Assembly: GCA_002371295.1 (NCBI GenBank)
Contig: DFGZ01000293.1
Location: 1-7,538 of the forward strand
DNA length: 7,538 bases
Reading direction: 5' to 3'
Source: Oribacterium sp. UBA3737
Lineage (GTDB): Bacteria; Bacillota_A; Clostridia; Lachnospirales; Lachnospiraceae
Shown in pieces: positions 1 through 6,790 of this stretch (position 1 is its first letter; each line of letters begins with the position of its first letter). Position numbers and translations under genes: made by a program. Below the pieces are notes generated by a model. The model was not told the DNA's origin, did no database searches, and saw only the letters and a program-made list of their open reading frames with translations.

Positions 1-581
1 CATAAAAGCAGCATATCATCGAAATCAAGCAGCCTTTGTGATTTTAATTCATTCTGATAAGAGCTCAGGATCCTCTTGAATTGTTCAGTGTCCATAAGCT
101 TTGAACGGAAAGAGGCACCCGCTTCTCCCAGGGATTTATATTTTGAAATTTCAGACAGAAGAAGACGGAAGAAATCAGTATCATAGGAACTGTCTATCCG
201 TTCTCTTTCGGTGAGTTCCCGGAGAAGAAGGGTCTTATTTCTGTCTGTGATGATATTTTTGAAGGAAAGATTGTATCGGAGACGCAGTATGTAGAAAAAA
301 ACGGAATGAAATGTGCCGAAGGAGACCTCTCCGCCGCCTTTACACAAAGCGGTTTTTTTTGAATCTCCAGCAAGGAGTTTTTTGAAGCGGGCCTCCATCT
401 CCGTGGCGGCATCCTTTGTAAATGTTATGACGAGTATCCTGTCAGGTGGGACACCTATTGACAGGAGGTGCATGATCCTGTGGGTTATGACGGTGGTTTT
501 TCCGGAACCCGGACCTGCCAGCACCATGGCGGGCCCCTTTACATGATGTATTGCAGCAATTTGTTCATTAGAAAAGCTCAT
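1..581 (-). CDS. UvrD/PcrA-like superfamily 1 DNA helicase, N-terminal fragment
   Basis: This is the first 193 codons of an ATP-dependent 3'-5' DNA helicase; the rest lies beyond the left edge. Visible in order are a Q-motif-like start (SNEQIAAI, residues 4-11), the Walker A loop AGPGSGKTT (22-30), motif Ia ITFTKDAATEM (52-62), motif Ib GTFHS (89-93) and the LDFDDMLL segment (185-192) that in this family lies shortly before the Walker B DExx box. The fragment ends before Walker B. The family unwinds DNA in repair and replication restart in the cytoplasm; whether this is the main PcrA or an accessory paralogue cannot be told from this piece. The ATG at 581 is preferred because it puts the Q motif and Walker A at the usual distance from the N-terminus. 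It has no clear ribosome binding site, and an in-frame ATG at 635 is an alternative. The start codon lies inside the inverted repeat at 572-605. Confidence 0.9.
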   Translation of the reverse strand, partial: MSFSNEQIAAIHHVKGPAMVLAGPGSGKTTVITHRIMHLLSIGVPPDRILVITFTKDAATEMEARFKKLLAGDSKKTALCKGGGEVSFGTFHSVFFYILRLRYNLSFKNIITDRNKTLLLRELTERERIDSSYDTDFFRLLLSEISKYKSLGEAGASFRSKLMDTEQFKRILSSYQNELKSQRLLDFDDMLLL

Positions 582-605
582 GGCACAAGTGTACCATGAG
601 CTTTT
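572..605. repeat. Perfect 12-bp inverted repeat over the helicase start codon
   Basis: The arms AAAAGCTCATGG (572-583) and CCATGAGCTTTT (594-605) are exact reverse complements separated by 10 bases. Read on the minus strand, the 3' arm contains the helicase ATG (579-581) and ends in TTTT. Transcripts from the upstream hydrolase would therefore form a hairpin followed by a short U-tract, which could act as a weak intrinsic terminator. A transcript that reads through would have the helicase start codon buried in the stem. It could also be a protein-binding operator; the sequence alone does not decide. Confidence 0.6.
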
Positions 606-680
606 GAAAACGCCTATAGTCTGAATTAAGACCATATGACGCAGAGTTTTAATCTGTTATAATGCTCGCAAATAGCTCTT

Positions 681-1604
681 TCAGAACTTCCACTTCTTAG
701 GATTTTTCACTTCCTCAACCAGATTGAAGTAAAGCTTTTCGGCCTCAGCAAATTTACCCACACGGCGAGTCAGGAAGCCGTGTCTTGTGCCCATCAGACG
801 CTTACAGGTCACAGATACGCCTGCTTCTATAAGCATACCTGCGAACTTCTCTCCCTCAGGTCCGAGACTGTCGGTTCCTCCCGTACAGATAAGAAACGGA
901 TTAAGTCCCTCAAGCTGTTCTCTTTCTGCATATACAGGTGACACTCTCCAGTCAGTTTTATTCTCACCGCCTGCATACCATTCATTATAGAGAAGTCCTC
1001 TCTTTTGAAGCTCGATGGACTCAGGTGTAGCATCCGGTCCAAGCTTTGATACAGGATCTGCTGCAAGGTCAAGCGGGGGATATGCAAGACAGGTGCGGCA
1101 GATCTTGAAATCAGGCTTTTCACCCCTTCGCTCCTTTTCATGATTCATAAGCGTTATAACGGTTGCCATGTTTGCACCTGCACTGGCACCGCTCAGGATG
1201 ATACGTTCAGGGTCAATGTCAAACTCCTCAGCATGCTCATAAACATACTTTACCACTGCATATCCTTCATTGATCGCATAAGGATATGCCTTCTCCGGAG
1301 CAGGTTTATAGTCAATGTCTATCATTAGACATTTTGTATTGAAAGCCACCACATGGGAATAGTTCACATCCTGTCCGCGATAAGGCTTAACAAATCCGCC
1401 TCCATGAAGCCTTATGATAACAGGCCCCCTTGTTTCCATGCCTTCCGGCTCATATATGTAAACCTTCACAGCCTCCTCACCTTCACGTAGTATCATCTTT
1501 TCATAGCTCCTCTTTAAAGGAAACTCCTTCAGAAGCTCCTGATCCGGTTCTATACCATGAGCACCATCTCTTACATTGCTCAATGCTTCATTATTTTCAT
1601 TCAT
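681..1604 (-). CDS. Alpha/beta hydrolase of the hormone-sensitive lipase (family IV) type
   Basis: This is a 307-residue predicted cytoplasmic esterase/lipase with no signal peptide. It carries the family IV oxyanion-hole motif HGGG (67-70), the segment YKPAPEKAYP (99-108) that matches the usual YRLAPEhpfP, the nucleophile elbow GASAG with Ser141, a candidate acid Asp245 in GGTDSLGPEG, and a candidate base His275 in TRHGF. The triad is complete, so the enzyme is probably active on ester bonds, and the family mostly prefers short-chain esters. The open frame runs back to 1712, but the ATG at 1604 is chosen because GGAG sits 6 bases before it and the extra 36 residues look nothing like the family. 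It lies 172 bases downstream of the permease on the same strand, so it may share that transcript and LysR control, though the gap also leaves room for its own promoter. The natural substrate is unknown; a deacetylase or feruloyl-type esterase role is possible but not shown. Confidence 0.88.
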   Translation of the reverse strand: MNENNEALSNVRDGAHGIEPDQELLKEFPLKRSYEKMILREGEEAVKVYIYEPEGMETRGPVIIRLHGGGFVKPYRGQDVNYSHVVAFNTKCLMIDIDYKPAPEKAYPYAINEGYAVVKYVYEHAEEFDIDPERIILSGASAGANMATVITLMNHEKERRGEKPDFKICRTCLAYPPLDLAADPVSKLGPDATPESIELQKRGLLYNEWYAGGENKTDWRVSPVYAEREQLEGLNPFLICTGGTDSLGPEGEKFAGMLIEAGVSVTCKRLMGTRHGFLTRRVGKFAEAEKLYFNLVEEVKNPKKWKF

Positions 1605-1610
1605 TGTCTT

Positions 1611-1614
1611 CTCC
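1611..1614 (-). promoter_or_regulatory. Ribosome binding site that fixes the hydrolase start
   Basis: GGAG (within AGGACGGAG on the minus strand) lies 6 bases upstream of the ATG at 1604. No comparable site precedes the upstream in-frame ATG at 1712, so it decides the start. Confidence 0.7.
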
Positions 1615-1637
1615 GTCCTGTAGTTCTTCCGGTACTG

Positions 1638-1662
1638 ATGCTTCCCCCCTATATGGAAGCAT
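1638..1662 (-). promoter_or_regulatory. Leader hairpin upstream of the hydrolase
   Basis: ATGCTTCC (1638-1645) and GGAAGCAT (1655-1662) are perfect 8-bp arms with a 9-base loop, located about 35 bases before the hydrolase start on the minus strand. The loop is G-rich on the minus strand (ATATAGGGG), and no U-tract follows, so it is not an intrinsic terminator. It may be an mRNA processing or stability element between the permease and hydrolase cistrons. A possible -10 (TATTAT, minus, at 1665-1670) lies just upstream of it, so the hairpin could also sit at the start of a separate hydrolase transcript. The role is inferred. Confidence 0.35.
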
Positions 1663-1776
1663 ATATAATACCTGTAATTCTTTATATTTAAATTCAATCT
1701 ATACTCATACAAAAACTGTTTTCGCCCATTATTCCGATATACCGGCGCATCCTCACCGGGGCAACACTAATTTTTC

Positions 1777-3066
1777 TCAGATAACGGGAAATACTGTCAT
1801 GGTCCAGAACACTGATATGATGCATCCTATAACTGCGAACAGTGCGCCATGCTTCATCATATACGGAATGTCATATCCACCGAGACCCATGATATAAGGT
1901 GTTGCTGATGTAGACATCGGAGTCATAAAGGCTGTAAGACAGGCCGCCTGTATAAGTATCATAAGTCCTACCGGATTTCCTCCCATGGCAGCACAGGTAG
2001 CGATGGCAATCGGGTGGAAAATAAGCATCGTACCTCTGTTTGACATGAACTGTGTAAGTACAAAGGGAAGTACAAAAAAGATAAAGCCCAACAGATAATT
2101 GCTGTTTCCGAGGTTTCCTACAAAGCCTGAGATGATGTTTCCGATGAATTCACCTGCGCCTGTGGCTGAAAGAGCTCCGGCAATGGCATTGGAACCTACT
2201 ATAAGAAAAAGAATTCCAAGTGGAAGGGACTTGCCTGCTTCCTTTGGACTTAAAACATTAGTAAGTATCATGAGAAGCGCACCTATAACCGTAATGCTCC
2301 AGCTGTCGAGACCTAACTGATCACTGAACATAAGTGCAACGGCATCACCAAAGAAAATGAGGATGGATGCATACTCCTGGAACTTTGTAAGTGAGGACTC
2401 ACTCATCTTTCTGAGAGCCATGTCCTGTACCTTTACAGGTGACTCTGAAGGAAGACCCTTGATGCAAAAGATACCGAAATATACGATGGAAAGAATGAGC
2501 ATCGGGAATCTGGCCTTCATAGGATCCGCAAGACCCACTGCGAAATCTGTGTATCCGTAAGACTCAAGATAACCGTTTAATTCAGCAGCAACAGTTGCTC
2601 CGGCACCAACAGGAAGGATACAGCATGTAGAAATGATGGCTATACCCACAGGGAAAAGTACCTTAGTGGTCGGAACTCCCATCTCAGCAGCGGTTGCCAT
2701 GAGCATCGGCGCTACGATGGAAAATACCACAACCGGACTCTGTATAAACTGAGAAAGGATAACACCGATTATGACATATCCCATGACCATCTTTGTAACA
2801 CTTCCCTTTGAAAGGTTTGAAATGCTTTTTGCCAGATTGATACAAAAACGGGTCTTGTTGAAACCCGCAGCTACAACGCACATGCCACCAACCATGACTA
2901 CGTTGGAATTTGCGAAATAAGACAGTGCCTTTTTTGCCTCCAGACATCCTGTCAGAGTCATAAGCATCATTGATGTCAATGCTATAACCGCCAGGCTGTA
3001 CTTACCACTGCAGTAGCCAATGATGGTAAGCACAAAGATAATGAAACAGATCGTTAACAGACTCAT
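1777..3066 (-). CDS. SLC13/DASS-like anion permease (ion transporter superfamily)
   Basis: This is a 429-residue integral membrane protein with roughly 11-14 hydrophobic segments spread over the whole length and two related halves. The second half carries FMSNRGTMLIFHP (340-352) followed by TPMSTSATPYIMGLGGYD (382-399), the layout seen in the substrate- and cation-binding re-entrant hairpins of divalent-anion:sodium symporters. The first half has the matching positions QFIQSPVVVFSIVAP (106-120) and LPVGAGATV (151-159). It should move an organic or inorganic anion such as a di- or tricarboxylate across the cytoplasmic membrane; the substrate cannot be assigned. The frame is open to 3099, but the ATG at 3066 has a perfect AGGAGG 7 bases upstream that falls inside the longer version, so the shorter form is chosen. 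It is divergent from the LysR gene and precedes the hydrolase, pointing to a substrate-inducible uptake and processing unit. The SNT-type motif of well-studied family members is not conserved in the first half. Confidence 0.85.
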   Translation of the reverse strand: MSLLTICFIIFVLTIIGYCSGKYSLAVIALTSMMLMTLTGCLEAKKALSYFANSNVVMVGGMCVVAAGFNKTRFCINLAKSISNLSKGSVTKMVMGYVIIGVILSQFIQSPVVVFSIVAPMLMATAAEMGVPTTKVLFPVGIAIISTCCILPVGAGATVAAELNGYLESYGYTDFAVGLADPMKARFPMLILSIVYFGIFCIKGLPSESPVKVQDMALRKMSESSLTKFQEYASILIFFGDAVALMFSDQLGLDSWSITVIGALLMILTNVLSPKEAGKSLPLGILFLIVGSNAIAGALSATGAGEFIGNIISGFVGNLGNSNYLLGFIFFVLPFVLTQFMSNRGTMLIFHPIAIATCAAMGGNPVGLMILIQAACLTAFMTPMSTSATPYIMGLGGYDIPYMMKHGALFAVIGCIISVFWTMTVFPVI

Positions 3067-3073
3067 AAAGTCC

Positions 3074-3079
3074 CCTCCT
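3074..3079 (-). promoter_or_regulatory. Consensus ribosome binding site of the permease
   Basis: AGGAGG on the minus strand lies 7 bases before the ATG at 3066. It is inside the upstream 11-codon extension of the open frame, which argues that translation begins at 3066 and not at 3099. Confidence 0.85.
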
Positions 3080-3128
3080 TCAGTTGATACGTCAGCCATC
3101 TAAATCAAGTGAACCTATGAGCCGACGC

Positions 3129-3161
3129 CATATGACAAGCTTCATAAAATCCTGTCATATG
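3129..3161. promoter_or_regulatory. Inverted repeat, candidate LysR-type operator
   Basis: CATATGACA (3129-3137) and TGTCATATG (3153-3161) are perfect 9-bp inverted arms separated by 15 bases, so the half-sites are 24 bp centre to centre. They lie in the 327-base gap between divergent permease and LysR genes, where regulators of this family usually bind, and dyads of interrupted symmetry are their typical targets. It does not match the textbook T-N11-A box closely. An ATAC-N8-GTAT dyad at 3340-3355, nearer the regulator gene, is one base longer than the usual N7 and is a second weaker candidate. A stem in the permease leader is the alternative reading; no U-tract follows on the minus strand, so it is not a terminator. 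Confidence 0.5.
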
Positions 3162-3185
3162 ATTGTTTTTTATCATCCTTTGCAT

Positions 3186-3214
3186 AATATATAGGAGAAA
3201 TAGCTATTACACAA
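3186..3214 (-). promoter_or_regulatory. Candidate promoter of the permease(-hydrolase) transcript
   Basis: On the minus strand TTGTGT (3209-3214) and TATATT (3186-3191) are spaced by 17 bases, compatible with a housekeeping sigma factor. Transcription would start near 3179, leaving a leader of about 110 bases that contains the inverted repeat at 3129-3161. The surrounding DNA is very A+T-rich, so other -10-like hexamers exist and this choice is tentative. Confidence 0.3.
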
Positions 3215-3249
3215 ACGCATATATTTCATGTATTCATTCCATGATGTAA

Positions 3250-3278
3250 TGTACAAATCCGGCTGTTTACTGTATCAT
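3250..3278 (+). promoter_or_regulatory. Candidate promoter of the LysR-type regulator
   Basis: TGTACA (3250-3255) and TATCAT (3273-3278) are spaced by 17 bases on the plus strand, about 115 bases before the regulator start. An overlapping alternative is TTTACT with TATTTT. The match is moderate and the region is A+T-rich. Confidence 0.3.
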
Positions 3279-3393
3279 ATCCATATCTTATTTTATTCTA
3301 CGGTATTTTACTGAAAGATACCTTTATTTCAGGCACCGGATACATGCATGAGTATATATATCAGGGCTGCACTCCGGATTAAAGAGGTTTTTT

Positions 3394-4299
3394 ATGAACG
3401 TTCGGGATTACGAATATATAATAAGAATTGCAGAGAATCAGAGTATTACAAAGGCGGCTGCGGCACTGTACATCACGCAGTCAGCATTAACCAAGTATCT
3501 TCAAAGAATCGAGGAGGAAATCGGACTGCCTCTTTTTTTGCGTTCCGGTCATAAGTTCCTGTTGACAGACGCCGGCAGAGAATATGTGGAAACAGGCCGA
3601 GTCATACTGAAGCTTGACCAGAATCTGATGCATAAACTAAACCAAAGCGCAGATCTTCGTCAGCGGGAAGTGCGCTTTGGTTTTGGTATGGGAAGGGAAC
3701 ATTTTTTATATTCAAAAGTATTCCCGAAGTTCCTGAAAGAACATCCGGGAATAACACTAAAAAATCATGCCGACTCAAGCCGCCATCTAAAGATGTATAT
3801 GGACAACGGACTGCTGGATCTCGCTCTGGTCACCAATATGGATCCTGCTCCGGGCTATCACTATATACCGGTAAAGCAGTGCTACCTTTCTCTTCTGGTC
3901 CCTCATGATTCCCATCTCATGGACAGGGCTGAGACTATCGATGGATATCCTTTCCCTGCAGTATCTCTTTCGGACTGTGCAGGAGAAACATTTGTTTCAA
4001 CGGATCCAACTACTCATTCCGGTTCTTTTTCAGATAAGCTTCTGAAACAGTATTTACCGGATGCTTATATATCGATGGAGGTCAGTGATATACGAAGCCT
4101 TTTCAGTGCAGTAAGCTCAGGCTTTGGCATCGCCATAACCTTGTCCTATGATTTTATAGGGAAGGATCTCCGGTATCTTTCCATAAAAGAATCGAAGCCC
4201 ATAGAAGAAAATATACAGCTTGTTTACCGTTCAGACATCGCCATGTCAAAATCCATGAAGGATCTTATCGAAATTATCGTTCAAGCTTCGAAAGAATAA
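3394..4299 (+). CDS. LysR-type transcriptional regulator
   Basis: This is a 301-residue protein of normal family length. The N-terminal winged helix-turn-helix is clear: DYEYIIRIAENQSITKAAAAL (residues 5-25, first helices), then ITQSALTKYLQRIEEEIG (27-44, recognition helix) and PLFLR (46-50). The linker helix runs to about residue 85 and the periplasmic-binding-protein-like effector domain occupies roughly 92-298. AAAGAGG lies 6 bases before the ATG. It is transcribed divergently from the permease, and regulators of this family usually control the adjacent divergent gene and themselves in response to a small molecule connected with the pathway. The effector here is probably the transported compound or a hydrolysis product of it, which is inference. 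No good intrinsic terminator follows directly; the hairpins at 4443-4560 lie 150-260 bases downstream. Confidence 0.93.
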   Translation: MNVRDYEYIIRIAENQSITKAAAALYITQSALTKYLQRIEEEIGLPLFLRSGHKFLLTDAGREYVETGRVILKLDQNLMHKLNQSADLRQREVRFGFGMGREHFLYSKVFPKFLKEHPGITLKNHADSSRHLKMYMDNGLLDLALVTNMDPAPGYHYIPVKQCYLSLLVPHDSHLMDRAETIDGYPFPAVSLSDCAGETFVSTDPTTHSGSFSDKLLKQYLPDAYISMEVSDIRSLFSAVSSGFGIAITLSYDFIGKDLRYLSIKESKPIEENIQLVYRSDIAMSKSMKDLIEIIVQASKE

Positions 4300-4442
4300 A
4301 AAAATGAAATGATCATATATTGCTATAAACATGTATTCTTTTCAAGAGCGGGATTCATGGCAGAAGAGACTGATGAGATAAAGCATATAGAACTTGATCA
4401 ACTATATGAATAAGACGATATTGATACAGAAAGTCTTTCCTG

Positions 4443-4486
4443 AAAAAAGGGTACATATCGCCAAATTGTGACGGTATGTACCCTTT
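4443..4486 (-). terminator. Intrinsic terminator of the hflK-hflC operon
   Basis: Read on the minus strand, GGGTACATA and TATGTACCC form a stem (extended by flanking A/T pairs at 4446-4448 and 4484-4486), and the 3' arm is followed directly by TTTTTT (4443-4448). That is the layout of a rho-independent terminator, about 100-140 bases after the hflC stop. On the plus strand the stem is as good or slightly longer (one G.U pair) but only TTTAT follows, so ending of the LysR transcript here is less certain. Another copy of TATGTAC follows at 4486-4492. Confidence 0.75.
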
Positions 4487-4516
4487 ATGTACGGTCAATT
4501 CTTTTCACAATTAGTT

Positions 4517-4560
4517 TAGGGAAACGCTGATTATTGGCTGAATTAATCAGTGTTTCCCTA
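4517..4560. repeat. 17-bp-stem inverted repeat between convergent genes
   Basis: TAGGGAAACGCTGATTA (4517-4533) pairs with TAATCAGTGTTTCCCTA (4544-4560); only one position is not Watson-Crick (G4526 against T4551, a G.U pair in plus-strand RNA). The loop is 10 bases. No U-tract follows on either strand, so it is a poor intrinsic terminator, although it may protect 3' ends. Arms this long and G-rich at the tips look like paired terminal inverted repeats of an insertion sequence or miniature element, but no transposase is present. The rest of the 4300-4582 gap holds only the terminator at 4443-4486 and no supportable gene. Confidence 0.6.
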
Positions 4561-4582
4561 GGTTTTGCAGCATATGGCCTTA

Positions 4583-5470
4583 TCAGTTAAGTCCCGTTCC
4601 GTAGAGTATCTTTGCGATCTCGGAATCCTTGTCGAGGATGATGGTCTTATCTCCTCTGCCCTTCAAGGAATTCTTCAGAGCATCCAGGGAACGGATATAG
4701 TTGTAGAAATCCGCCTTGTCGGTTGTATTGTAGGCTTCGGAAAGAGTCTTCATGTACTCTGCTTCACCTTCGGCCTCTGTTATGGCAGCCTGCTTTTCAG
4801 CCTCTGCCTCCATGATGGTCACCTGACGGTTAGTGTCGTTCCTGATCTTCTGAGCCTGACTGTCGCCCTGTGCCTTATAGGAAGCGGCGATGTTCTGTCT
4901 TTCGGAGATCATGCGCTCGTATACGGCATCCTTGTTGTCATCGGGAAGATCCAGAGCTTTGATCTTTGCCTGATAAATGGTGATTCCGTATCCTCCGATA
5001 TCAGAGTTGGAATCCTCTGTTATGAGCTTTGTGAGCTGCTCACCTCTTGCGGCAATGACCTCGTCCTGAGACATGGATGAAAGTATGTTCTTTGTGGCAT
5101 TGTAAACGGCAACACCCACACGGTCCTCGGCACTTCTTGTAGAAGCATTCAGGGTCTGTGTGAACTTGACCGGGTCAGTTACCTTCCAAAGGATGAAGTC
5201 ATCGGCGATCATTGACTTTTTATCCTTTGTGATGACATCGGAAGGCTGAATGTCATAGATCTGAAGATCCTTGGGTATAAATCTTACGCTCTCGAAAAAC
5301 GGCAGCTTACTGTAAAAACCGGCTTCGGTGGATACTCTTGTTATACGGCCGAGATGAGTCACGACGCCGTATTCGTTTGGAGCAACGGTGTAAAAAAACG
5401 AGCCGGAGATCATCAGGAAAAAGATCAGTACAGCTACTGCGATTATTCTGATCAATGTGGTTTTTTTCAT
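4583..5470 (-). CDS. hflC: HflC, SPFH-domain membrane protein (FtsH protease modulator)
   Basis: This 295-residue protein has a single N-terminal membrane anchor (about 6-27, LIRIIAVAVLIFFLMISGSF), then an SPFH/band-7 domain starting VAPNEYGVVTHLGRI (29-43). It includes IADDFILWKVTDPVKF (88-103) and the HflC signature ALDLPDDNKDAVYERMISER (172-191). An Ala/Glu-rich coiled coil follows (about 192-250). In other bacteria HflC pairs with HflK into a large cage around the FtsH AAA+ protease on the outer face of the membrane and restrains its activity on membrane proteins; that role is assumed here. The start ATG overlaps the hflK stop by ATGA, with AGGAGG 10 bases upstream, so the two are translationally coupled. 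The reading frame closes with tandem stops TGA-TAA. Length is close to the usual value of about 300-330. Confidence 0.93.
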   Translation of the reverse strand: MKKTTLIRIIAVAVLIFFLMISGSFFYTVAPNEYGVVTHLGRITRVSTEAGFYSKLPFFESVRFIPKDLQIYDIQPSDVITKDKKSMIADDFILWKVTDPVKFTQTLNASTRSAEDRVGVAVYNATKNILSSMSQDEVIAARGEQLTKLITEDSNSDIGGYGITIYQAKIKALDLPDDNKDAVYERMISERQNIAASYKAQGDSQAQKIRNDTNRQVTIMEAEAEKQAAITEAEGEAEYMKTLSEAYNTTDKADFYNYIRSLDALKNSLKGRGDKTIILDKDSEIAKILYGTGLN

Positions 5471-6573
5471 GAATTTGTATCCTCCTCTGTATGCTCATCT
5501 GTTTCGACAGCGGAACCGGTATCTTTGAAAGAAGCCGGCGATGCCGGGACGTTGCTGCTTACGGCAGAAGCAGAATTCACGAAGCTTTCAAGAGGAAGCA
5601 TGGTCTGTGTGCCGCCGTCATCGATTATGACCTTGAGATCCGGAAGGATATCCTCCATGGCTTCATAGAACATACGCTGCTTTGTGATGAGGGGATTGAG
5701 TCTGTACTGGTCGTACATGGCATTGAAACGTGCCACCTGTCCCTCTGCTTCCGCTATGCGGGCTTCCTTCTTTGCTTCTGCGGCTTTCACTATCTTATCC
5801 GCATTGGCCTCCGCTGCAGGAAGCTGCTCTGACTTATATTTGTTGGCATTGTTGATAGAGGTCTCTGAGCCCTGCTTTGCATTTTCTACTGCCTTAAATG
5901 CGGACATGACATCCTTGGTAGGAGGTTCTACGTCCTGGATGGAGACATTGACAACCTCAAGACCTATATTTGCATTTGTAAGGGCGCTTACCAGAGAATC
6001 ACGGACATCTGACTGAACCTTGTTCTTGCTTGTGGTCATGACATCATCTACGTTGTAATTTGAAACCACTGTACGGATAGCAGCCTGTGCCAGGTTCTCG
6101 AGTATTGCTTCGGGCTCGCTTGAGTTATAAAGATAACTAACTGGATCTGAAACACGATACTCTATATAGAAATCAGTGTTTACGAAGTTGAAGTCTGAGG
6201 TGATCATAAGGGACTGCTCAGGGATGTTCTCGGCATAACCGCTTTCTCCGTAGCTTTCGTTAGTTATATAGCCGATAGGGATACCGTAGGTTGTGGTCCT
6301 GACCTTCTGAACGGTATCGATAACGGGAATCTTAAAGTACATACCGGCAGTTTTTACATCCTGTACCTTCCCGAGCCTTGTGACTACTGCCTGCTCCTGT
6401 TCCGATACTCTGTAGAGCCCGGAATTGACTATGTACAGTCCCCCCACAACAACTGCTCCCGCAATTACGAATTTTAGGATCTTTCCAAATCCGGCTTTGG
6501 CCTTGTCGGGATCCGGCATTTCAAAATGCGGCATCTCGGGCTGAGAACCGTTTGTATCTTTCCTGTTTCTCAT
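5467..6573 (-). CDS. hflK: HflK, SPFH-domain membrane protein (FtsH protease modulator)
   Basis: This 368-residue protein has a short hydrophilic N-terminus rich in Pro and Asp, one transmembrane segment (about 33-53, LKFVIAGAVVVGGLYIV) and an SPFH domain beginning YRVSEQEQAVVTRLGKV (54-70). It carries the HflK-type signature VSIQDVEPPTKDVMSAF (210-226) and a long Ala/Glu coiled coil (about 227-285). The C-terminus is a low-complexity Ser/Ala then acidic tail (333-368, ending EEDTNS), a common position for a disordered end. It forms a hetero-oligomer with HflC and, by family knowledge, controls access to FtsH; ftsH is not in this window. AAGGAG lies 6 bases before the ATG at 6573. It is the first gene of the operon, and the gltX terminator upstream means it needs its own promoter, for which a candidate is seen at 6724-6732. 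Confidence 0.93.
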   Translation of the reverse strand: MRNRKDTNGSQPEMPHFEMPDPDKAKAGFGKILKFVIAGAVVVGGLYIVNSGLYRVSEQEQAVVTRLGKVQDVKTAGMYFKIPVIDTVQKVRTTTYGIPIGYITNESYGESGYAENIPEQSLMITSDFNFVNTDFYIEYRVSDPVSYLYNSSEPEAILENLAQAAIRTVVSNYNVDDVMTTSKNKVQSDVRDSLVSALTNANIGLEVVNVSIQDVEPPTKDVMSAFKAVENAKQGSETSINNANKYKSEQLPAAEANADKIVKAAEAKKEARIAEAEGQVARFNAMYDQYRLNPLITKQRMFYEAMEDILPDLKVIIDDGGTQTMLPLESFVNSASAVSSNVPASPASFKDTGSAVETDEHTEEDTNS

Positions 6574-6723
6574 TAACTACTCCTTCTCTTTTAGGGTGTC
6601 AGCACGTATCAATGGTGTATGAAGAGCACACAGAAAATCTAATAAACTGTATGACAGATTCATGAAAGATACGGATACTATGAGCACCCTGCTGTATTAA
6701 ATTATGCTAATTTCACAGAGTTT

Positions 6724-6732
6724 ATAATAGCA
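6724..6732 (-). promoter_or_regulatory. Candidate extended -10 promoter of hflK-hflC
   Basis: On the minus strand TGCTATTAT matches the extended -10 pattern TGnTAnnnT, about 150 bases before the hflK start. The -35 position (6747-6752, GCATTC) is poor, which is tolerated by extended -10 promoters. The same bases read on the plus strand give a perfect TATAAT at 6723-6728. Apart from these overlapping hexamers I see nothing definite in 6574-6790. Confidence 0.4.
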
Positions 6733-6790
6733 TACTTTTCTACATCGAATGCATCGGTAATCCAATTTCAAGATTATTGTAAAATATTTT

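Noticed and set aside
1430..1897. A 155-codon plus-strand frame opposite the hydrolase start and the permease end.
   Set aside because: It has a Ser/His/Pro-rich composition typical of antisense translation and spans two real genes and their spacer.
3100..3393. Possible riboswitch or attenuator in the regulator-permease gap.
   Set aside because: Only one simple dyad is present; there is no terminator with a U-tract before the permease and no motif of a known riboswitch class that I can recognise.
4309..4413. A 34-codon open frame (ATG at 4309, TAA at 4411) after the LysR gene, with an acidic end MAEETDEIKHIELDQLYE.
   Set aside because: No ribosome binding site worth the name, no recognisable family, and a frame this short is expected by chance. 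It could be a remnant, but nothing supports expression.
4443..4560. Two neighbouring hairpins considered as units of a CRISPR-like or REP-type array.
   Set aside because: Their arms are unrelated in sequence and not regularly spaced, and no cas gene is in the window.
4565..5080. A 171-codon plus-strand frame opposite hflC.
   Set aside because: It is the antisense shadow of the well-supported hflC; its Leu/Cys/Gly-rich composition reflects the complementary strand, and it has no ribosome binding site.
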